Of a DNA stretch of 64,000 bases, positions 57,394 to 64,000 are shown piece by piece. The stretch is taken from contig JAJEKV010000040.1 of the NCBI GenBank assembly GCA_021234155.1, forward strand, positions 8,245,161 through 8,309,160, written 5' to 3'. The stretch's first letter is position 1. Every line of letters starts with the position of its first letter. The notes under the pieces are model-generated. The model had not been told where the DNA came from. It worked only from the letters and a program-made list of their open reading frames with translations, and made no database searches. Origin of the DNA: Isoetes taiwanensis (Eukaryota; Streptophyta; Lycopodiopsida; Isoetales; Isoetaceae). The position numbers and the translations under genes are program-made.

Positions 57394-58495
57394 GTTCTAA
57401 AGTAATCTACGTGGGCCGAGCTCAGGAAAAGGCAGAAAGGAAGCAGATACTTTGACGTCAATTTGAGGAGAAGCGTCTTGAACGCAAACAGAAATATCAG
57501 GTGGTTCTTCTTCTCTGGCCAAAGAATCAGTTTCTTCATGGGCATATTAATTATGCAATGCTTATATTTCAGGGTGTCAATTTGTATGTTAAAAATCTCG
57601 ATGATATTATAGACGATGATTACCTTAGAAATGAGTTTAGTGCATATGGTACAATCACATCAATGCGTCATGAGAAGGAAGTAAGCAGGGGTTTTGGCTT
57701 TGTGTGTTTTTCAACTTCAGAGGAGGCTTTGAGGGCAGTCAATGAAGCTAATAGTATGTTTATTGCTCTGAATGTGATTATTCTTGAAGACAGTGCAGAT
57801 AACTAATAGACATTGTGGTTTTCCTAGATCGCATGGTACATGGAAAGCCTATGTATGTTGCTTTTGCACAAAGGAAAGAAGTTCGTCGGGCACAGTTAGA
57901 GCAGCATTATGCACAGCGGATGGAAGGATTGATTGCTTTACCAGGTGCAGCTGTGGCTGCTGCATATCCCCCAGTATACTTCACTACACCTGGTATCCTT
58001 CCACCTGCTGTAACTCCAAGGCCGGGGATAATGTATCAACCAGTTGTGAGGCCAGGAGGCTGGCGGGCTGGATCTATGCCACTTCTAGGGAGACCTGTTA
58101 TTCAACCTCTGCCACCATATACCATGGTGACTTTCCAATTGGTTTCCCGGGGCATGATCCCAGTTTTTAAAGTTTTTATTTTTGGCACGTTAAGTTTTTA
58201 TTAAAAAGGCAAAATTTTCATTTGAAGGTTTCAAACTGCAAGAACCCAACAGGTTTGAGAGCTGCAAATTGTTGAGGATTTATTTCTTGGTTACTAAAGT
58301 GCATGATCTTATGTGCAGCAACAACCCCGCCAGACTGTCAAATATGCATCTAATGGACAGCCGCGAGATGCTGTTTCTCCTGCAGTCACCCCGCAGCCTT
58401 CACTTCCGGTTGGCTTGCCGTCTGGAATTCCTGCAATTGTTTCACAAGTTCCTTCTGCTGTCACTGGACAGGGGGATCAGACACCCATATTCTAA
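57394..58495 (+). pseudogene. PABP: Poly(A)-binding-protein gene fragment captured by Helitron 1
   Basis: Four exons with kept splice sites and phases are visible: 57394-57500, 57573-57753, 57828-58126 and 58319-58495. Exon 1 reads VIYVGRAQEKAERKQ, a TGA stop, then [15 protein letters not shown], the end of RRM3 and linker. Exon 2 is [20 protein letters not shown] with RNP1-type RGFGFVCFS, the start of RRM4. Exon 3 has GKPMYVAFAQRKEVRR and begins the Pro-rich linker. RRM1, RRM2 and the C-terminal MLLE domain are absent. A TAA at 58493 closes the frame. The parent protein binds mRNA poly(A) tails in the cytoplasm. Confidence 0.9.
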
Positions 58496-60268
58496 GACCG
58501 AACAAACCTGGTATATTAGATGCTCCGGATCCGAAACAATGTACTCCTGTCCTGAAGGAAATACATACAGTGATATAGCACTGCATTTAGTTGCATGTTG
58601 CACCAGTTCAAATATGCACAAAACATCAAGGCATGATGCAGGTATGCCGCCCAATATGAAATAAAAAACTTGATCATGCAAAATCTTCTTTTCAAATATT
58701 ATAGACGTATACCTTTTACCTTTATTTACCAAGTGGTTTAATGGTTTCGAAGACTTTCCTTGAAACTCTAATCTCCATTTCTGTGGATTTCTTCACCAGG
58801 TTCTTTCCCCTATCGACTCTATTCTGCACGGTTAAGGGCTTCTGTCGGCTCTATTTAATGGCTTCTTCTACTTCAGGTACGCATATGGACAATATATCAT
58901 TTTATTTATTGGCTGCTGTAATACCTTTCTCTACAAAAAGACTTCATTTTGGGATACAAGGCTTCCCAAATAATCCTCATAGGAAGACATTGGATTCTAA
59001 CCCTGGAACCCCAAGCACAACACAACATTATAATCAATCCCAACATACCACATACCTTGGAATTACGCAATTGGTGAGTTGGAGAAACCTACTAACAATT
59101 CTTACCAATCAAATGCTAACTAATCCAAAACATACTACAACAAATAGGTACAATACAGAAGGTAAAAATGCAACGTACACACCTGCGGCAGCAACCCTAC
59201 ACAAAGAACAGTCATACAACAATTCAACAATACAACAAAATGATCACACATTTATATCAAACATCACATTAGCTACCGTTGAACAATTAAAAGTAAACTA
59301 ACAACACAAATTAAAAAAACAATTCAATATTTGCAAGACTAACAGCTTATAACTGTAAAATGAAAGGCTAAAAGCCTCATTGTGAGAGCATATATAAGTT
59401 ACATCAATCACGTCTTACAATACGCTAAAAAGAATACAATGACTACCAACAATTATTATTGAGTATGCAGATTAAATTACAAATTTTAACATTCATTAAC
59501 ACAATCAAACTGCACCAAAAAAAAGAAGAAGCCAGATTTGGCAAATAAAGCGCTTTACATTTTTACAACAAAAAAGAGTTTCGCAGTAACAAAACAAATG
59601 AAGGCACTACTGTAACGAGGTTTCACAAGTGAGCGCACACAACCATATCTTACCACACATTAAAACTCAACTTATGGACAACACATTGCTCTTCAAATCT
59701 CTATTTACAATCACATACAAAGCCCACCAACGGTGGGCAATTTTCTAGTCTATTATTATAAAACCGTGGCGTCGGTCTGTGCGCCCGATCGACGGCCGAG
59801 ATCGCGTCAATGTCCCTGCCCCCCGTCCGACGGCCCAGATTTGTCTTTTTATGGTTGTGCCCCTATTAAACGGCTTAGATTGTGCCACGTAGCATAATTT
59901 GAACCATTTTTTATAATATAAGAAAAAAATGAAAGGGTGCGAAATTATCTTTTCCCGTGGCTTTCCGGTTCTAGCTCTCCCTGTCGACTCAAACAAAATA
60001 GACCTAATTTGCAATGACGAAGGAGTTTTCCCTCTTTGCTCCCGCAACGAGCAGAAGAGAAGAGACGACTTTTCGGCCATGGCAGATTGGCATAGAACTC
60101 CTGCCTGGCGACCGGCGAAACTCCTTCTGCTTGGCAATCAGGCTCCTCCAGTTGGTGGCTCCAGCTTCTACCTAGGTCCTGGGTTCGTCTCCGGTGAAGA
60201 GAAGGGACAAGATTTATCGTAGGTTTTGTTTCCTGCAGATTAAGTCGTTGCCTCATTCCATTTACAGC

Positions 60269-60590
60269 AAGCTTTAGATTATGGTGATTTATGAAACATT
60301 CTGAAGGCATTGGGTTGAATGCGGCAAGGACGTGGGCCTTCAAAGATGGAGGCTATAATGCTAAGAAGAGTTGCTTGGGAGTCTATGATGAACGAGTCAT
60401 GCAGGTCTGTTTTCTGCATCCAGAAACAAAAAGGAGTAACAGGTTTGCACTTTCGGAATATTTTACTAACTTAGGTAACTTGGATTTGATGTTGTACAGG
60501 GCTTGGATTTCGTGGTTTATAATCAAGCTCATCCTTATCTTTGTTATCAATTATGGCAACTTGGGTGGCAGATCTGAGTGGCAAGTATGC
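60269..60590 (+). pseudogene. Mannan endo-beta-mannosidase fragment captured by Helitron 2
   Basis: One exon ending at 60403 reads LNAARTWAFKDGGYNAKKSC then LGVYDERVMQ, the (A/C)RTWAF-x-DGGY-x-AL...PGVY-x-E-x-x-F(Q) signature of plant GH5 endo-1,4-beta-mannanases. A normal donor follows. The next exon starts at 60500 with GLDFVV and, after a frameshift, gives IKLILIFVINYGNLGGRSEW, the next conserved segment. The catalytic glutamates lie outside the fragment. Such enzymes loosen mannan in cell walls. This copy cannot be active. Confidence 0.82.
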
Positions 60591-62974
60591 AGCTTTTCCT
60601 TGGATTTGCTTTTTTGTGCATCTCTTAATATGGATATATTTATGCTGCCCAGCATCGGAATCGCCATAGCCGGCTTTAAACCTCAGTTTTTGCTATGATT
60701 TTCTATTGTTCTTTTGGTTCTAGATTGAACTCTGTTTATCTCATTCTAAGTTAAATGCTTTTGACCAGATAACTTATGCGTATGTAAACTGTAGGGTCTG
60801 CTTGCATTAATTTAATATGTTTCTTAGAAGGAAGCCAGATTAAATTCCACTTTGCATCTGAGTTCTTAGAGCGGCCATTTGATCTTTCATGGAATTTCCA
60901 CAATCTGGAGTATTTGATCTGGAGTACTTCATCAGGTGGAACCATATGGTGGTGGTCGCAATGTTGGCGACTGTGTTTAACACTTCCAGTATAGGGAAAA
61001 ATGGGATGCATTGGATGTGGCTCAAGTTATTTAGAGTTAGGTTTCTTTTGTTCTTTAAAATCAAAGCAGGCATTAATGCATATCACACACTAATGCAGAA
61101 TAAAGAGATTGCTGGTGTTTACAAGGCTGCTCAATCCAGACGCAGATGTTCTAAAAGCATTCTGAAATGCGCTTATGGTCTTGGATATGGTTGTGGAGAT
61201 AGAACACCAGCAGCAACAGTTATTACTTCCATCAGGATGTTCCAAGCGGTGAGCTTTAAAATATTTTTGCATCACATTTAATAAGATCCTGACTTATATG
61301 TGTTTTATAGGTGGTGAAAGCAACCCAAGACTGTATTCCTATGCTACTCTTGAATTCTATCCTCAAAATGTGTACTGTTGATCTAGATACCAAGCCCTTT
61401 GCTCCAAACAGTTAGAACCATATGTGATGGTTTCTCATTTGATTGAACTATAACTAATCGAGAATTTGTATCCAGCCTTGCAACAGAGCAATTTCCAGAT
61501 CCTCTTCAAAGCCGTTAAGCACCTGTTGGAAGGGGCATATTCACATTGGATTACACATTTGTTGCCCCAGATGTCTCAAAGAATTTGGTGTTGGCTTTTA
61601 TCATTTATTTTGCTAAATGTCCAATGCGAAACACACACCTCAGAAAGTGCATATTCAAACTTAAAGAAACGAAATAAAAATCGCGTGGAACTAATTATAG
61701 TTGTTTCTGCTTTCTCTTTGCTTCCTGCTTGGATCTTCAAGAAGGTGAAGTTCTTATTTTTATTTTTATGCTGGCAGATCATCATGGGGTCTGGCCTAGA
61801 TGCTGACATTTGGAAAAAAAAAATTGAAAAGAAGGATTGTAGTTCCTTTTGTCATTCTTGGACGATCTTAGTACTTAGTTCCTCATAATGTTTTACCCGC
61901 CTTTGTTGCCAGGGGCATAAGCAAGTTGTGTAAAAGCCCTTAGTTCAAACTACTCTTGAGATGATTTGGATCATTTTGCGTATTCTGATGCTCATCCCTA
62001 TGCAATAATATTAGACAAAGTGATAATGTCTATTTATCACAATCTTAAAACATGTGTGCACAAAAAAGAAGAAAACAATAGCAATAGACTCTGTGAGATG
62101 GTTTACGAAAGCATAGTTGATTTAACTTTTAAACTTAAAAGGGCTGAACAACTGCCGTAAGAGCAGAAAGAGCGACAATCTAATCTAGAAAGTTACCAAA
62201 TAACCTCTACAACACATGAAAATAACCTCTTTCAACTTCTTCAATGCAACGGGAAACAAGACATGTAAAAAATGCAACATGCATTCTATAGTTCTAACAT
62301 ACAATAAACTTAGACAGTCTCAACAATCTAAAGTAGAATGAACACAAAATTCCAGTTACAAGTTTCCAACTTTAGCCAATGCTAACTATGCCAACTTATC
62401 TCACCCTCCAGGTTTTTTGCTAGGCACCGTTGCTATAAGTACATAAAGACACACTACTTATGCTCTTTTTGCCTTAGCATCCATTTGGTCATATAGCGAA
62501 TTTTTGAGCAAGTTTGCATGTGTGAAAAAAGACCTCATCTCAATAAAGACCAGGTATTGTTGACAGGTTCCCAATGTTACAAAGGATCATGGCAACAAGA
62601 CTAAAGCTTTCCCTTTCTTCATATGGGCCCAAGCTTCCACAATTATACTTTATAGGCCTGTTGCGCAAGAAAAACCCATTACCCATTAGGCTATATGGAA
62701 TAGTAACGTTCAAACTACATGTTTGAACCAGGTTTAATCACAAAAAAATCCACTAAGTCCACAGAAACGACATGTATTTTTTTGTGATGTGGTTTTAACA
62801 TGTTAAAGACCTGGATATACCCATGGTTTAAAAGTGATGGCATCCGATATTTATGAGGCTCCTCTAACTACCGGTAACACATTACTATCCCATTCTTTGT
62901 GAACAATCACATGGAATGATCACAAAAGGTGAACGATCACATGTAAAGCCCACCAACGGTGGGCAATTTACTAG
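60591..62974. other. Remaining interior of Helitron 2
   Basis: No further gene is firmly supported. Frames at about 61085-61255 and 61466-61640 contain protein-like stretches such as FTLDYTFVAPDVSKNLVLAF that could be other captured exons, but I cannot name them. Confidence 0.4.
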
Positions 62975-63370
62975 TCTAATATAATAAAAGAATAGCGTCC
63001 GTCTGTGAGTGAGTGAGTCTGTATTTCACGACCTTCTATTTCAAAGATAATAAAAGAATAGCGTCCGTCTGTGAGTGAGTGAGTCTGTATTTCACGACCT
63101 TCTATTTCAAAATTTTTTGGTTTTGTGGGGATTTAAACCCTGGACCTTGCCCCCCCTACCCCCCCATCCTTACCACTAGACCAACCATTCTTTTCTTGAA
63201 AGAACTCTAATATAATAAAAGAATAGCGTCCGTCTGTGAGTGAGTGAGTCTGTATTTCACGACCTTCTATTTCAAAATTTTTTGGTTTTGTGGAGGATTT
63301 GAACCCTGGACCTTGGCCCCCCTACCCCCCATCCTTACCACTAGACCAACCATTCTTTTCTTGAAAGAAT
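62975..63370. repeat. Repeated element terminus with tRNA-like (SINE-like) body
   Basis: TCTAATATAATAAAAGAATA begins at 62975, again at 63206, and without its first bases near 63045; each is followed by GCGTCCGTCTGTGAGTGAGT. After two of them, on the minus strand, there is an A-box-like TGGTCTAGTGG (63183-63173 and 63348-63338) and a B-box-like GGTTTAAATCC or GGTTCAAATCC (63138-63128 and 63303-63293). This looks like a tRNA-derived polymerase III promoter. The repeating unit is about 160 bp. Confidence 0.7.
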
Positions 63371-63459
63371 AGGAACTCCATGCTTAGTTAAGGCTGGGGC
63401 AATGGAAATTCCTTTGGTTAATTAAAAGCCTTGATGATCCTAGAGCCTTCTAGAATGTA

Positions 63460-64000
63460 GAATGAAGCTAGAGAGAGAAGAGGGAAAGATAGAGGGGGAG
63501 AAGAGAGAGGAGAGAGAGAGGAGAGAGAAGAGAAAGGAGGGAGAAGAGGGAGAGAGGAGAGAAATAGGAGAGAGAGAAGGAAAAAAGAGGAGAGAGAGAG
63601 AGGAGAGAGAGGAGAGAGAGAAAAGAGGGAACAAAGACAGAAGGGAGGAGGGGAGAGGAGAGAGGAGAGAGAGAGAAGAGAGGTGAGGGAGGAGAGAGAG
63701 AGGAGAGCAGAGAGGAGAAAGTAGAGAGAGAAGAGAAAGAGAAGAGAGAGGGGGGAGAGAGAGAGGGGAAAGAAGAGAGAGGAGAGAGAAGAGACATGAG
63801 AGAGAGAGAGGAGAGAAGAGGGAAGGGGAGAGGGAAGAGACAGGAGAGAGAGAGAGAAAGATAGGGAGAGAGAGAGGAGAGAGAGGAGAGAGAGAGAGGA
63901 GAGAGGGAGAGAGAGAGGAGAGAGAGAAGAGAGGGAAGAGAGACAGAAGAGAGGAGAGAGAGAGGAGAGAGGAGAGAGAGAGGAGAGATAGAACCTTCTA
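63460..64000. repeat. GA-rich microsatellite
   Basis: The plus strand is an almost pure GAGA/GGAGAGA tract of more than 500 bp. Long open frames on both strands here arise from the repeat and are not genes. Confidence 0.97.

Larger units (their letters stand above)
55996..59748 (+). mobile_element. Helitron 1, non-autonomous, with captured gene fragments
   Basis: The 5' end TCTAATCCTATATTATAAAA follows an A at 55995, and the 3' end has the hairpin GCCCACCAACGGTGGGC (59722-59738) 6 bases before a terminal CTAG at 59748, followed by T. TC at the left, hairpin plus CTAG at the right, and A/T insertion are the Helitron hallmarks. It shares about 140 bp of its 5' end with the next element. No Rep/helicase coding is seen. 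It carries a PPR fragment and four exons of a poly(A)-binding-protein gene. Confidence 0.88.
59749..62974 (+). mobile_element. Helitron 2, directly abutting Helitron 1
   Basis: It begins TCTATTATTATAAAACCGTG at the base after the CTAG of Helitron 1 and ends with the same 17-base hairpin GCCCACCAACGGTGGGC (62948-62964) and CTAG at 62971-62974. Its 5' 140 bp match Helitron 1, including GGCGTCGGTCTGTGCG and a TGTGCCACGT block. The interior is different and includes part of an endo-mannanase gene. It has no transposition genes. Confidence 0.88.

Noticed and set aside
63462-63797. Long ORFs rich in Glu/Arg or Ser/Leu
   Set aside because: They are translation of the GA microsatellite.

Overview
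The window reads as a transposon-dense stretch of a land-plant nuclear genome. The evidence is a five-exon RSL-type (RHD6-like) bHLH transcription factor gene with plant-style introns, Ty1-copia and Ty3-gypsy elements, plant L1-type LINEs, Helitrons with plant-type ends and captured plant gene fragments. The mix of element types makes me lean towards a seed-free plant such as a fern. That is inference only.

Layout. 1-4752: 3' part of a decayed Ty1-copia element with its 3' LTR. 4753-6887: no gene seen. 6888-11577: a putative DNA transposon with inverted ends that contains an array of short hairpins and a two-exon gene for an acidic protein. 12346-21465: a minus-strand LINE, broken by a 2.9-kb LTR element with no recognisable gag or pol (13264-16208), by a 540-bp foldback element (16460-16999) and by a 1.2-kb internal tandem duplication. 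21466-32565: a complete but degenerate minus-strand Ty3-gypsy element (LTRs 21466-22050 and 31988-32565, duplicated target GATTT) with about 4 kb of extra sequence downstream of integrase.

32600-33720: a tandem pair of tiny 80-codon genes of unknown family, each with its own TATA box; the second has a stop at codon 38. 33961-42333: the most unusual part. A minus-strand transposase-like gene (DUF7869-like) and a plus-strand intron-containing gene joining a ParB-like domain to a DNA-methyltransferase-like domain are arranged divergently. Short GC-rich palindromes close to GATCGCGNCCGCGATC occur between them, inside two introns of the methyltransferase gene and downstream of it. I propose this is one two-gene DNA transposon carrying its own DNA-modification gene; its termini were not found.

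42334-45931: non-coding, with diverged repeats. 45932-47599: the RSL bHLH gene, followed by a tandem duplicate of its last two exons that is dead. 51830-53990: a second, 3'-truncated LINE of the same kind as the first. 55530-55938: three hairpins of exactly 71 bp. 55996-59748 and 59749-62974: two Helitrons joined head to tail, carrying fragments of PPR, poly(A)-binding-protein and endo-beta-mannanase genes. 62975-63370: a repeated terminus with a tRNA-like (SINE-like) body. 63460-64000: a GA-rich microsatellite.

The RSL gene is the only clearly intact conventional host gene. The first 80-aa gene and the acidic-protein gene may also be functional. Nearly everything else is mobile or derived from mobile DNA, with many in-frame TAG/TGA stops of the kind expected from C-to-T decay of methylated DNA. 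All names rest on motif recognition by eye; no database search was possible.
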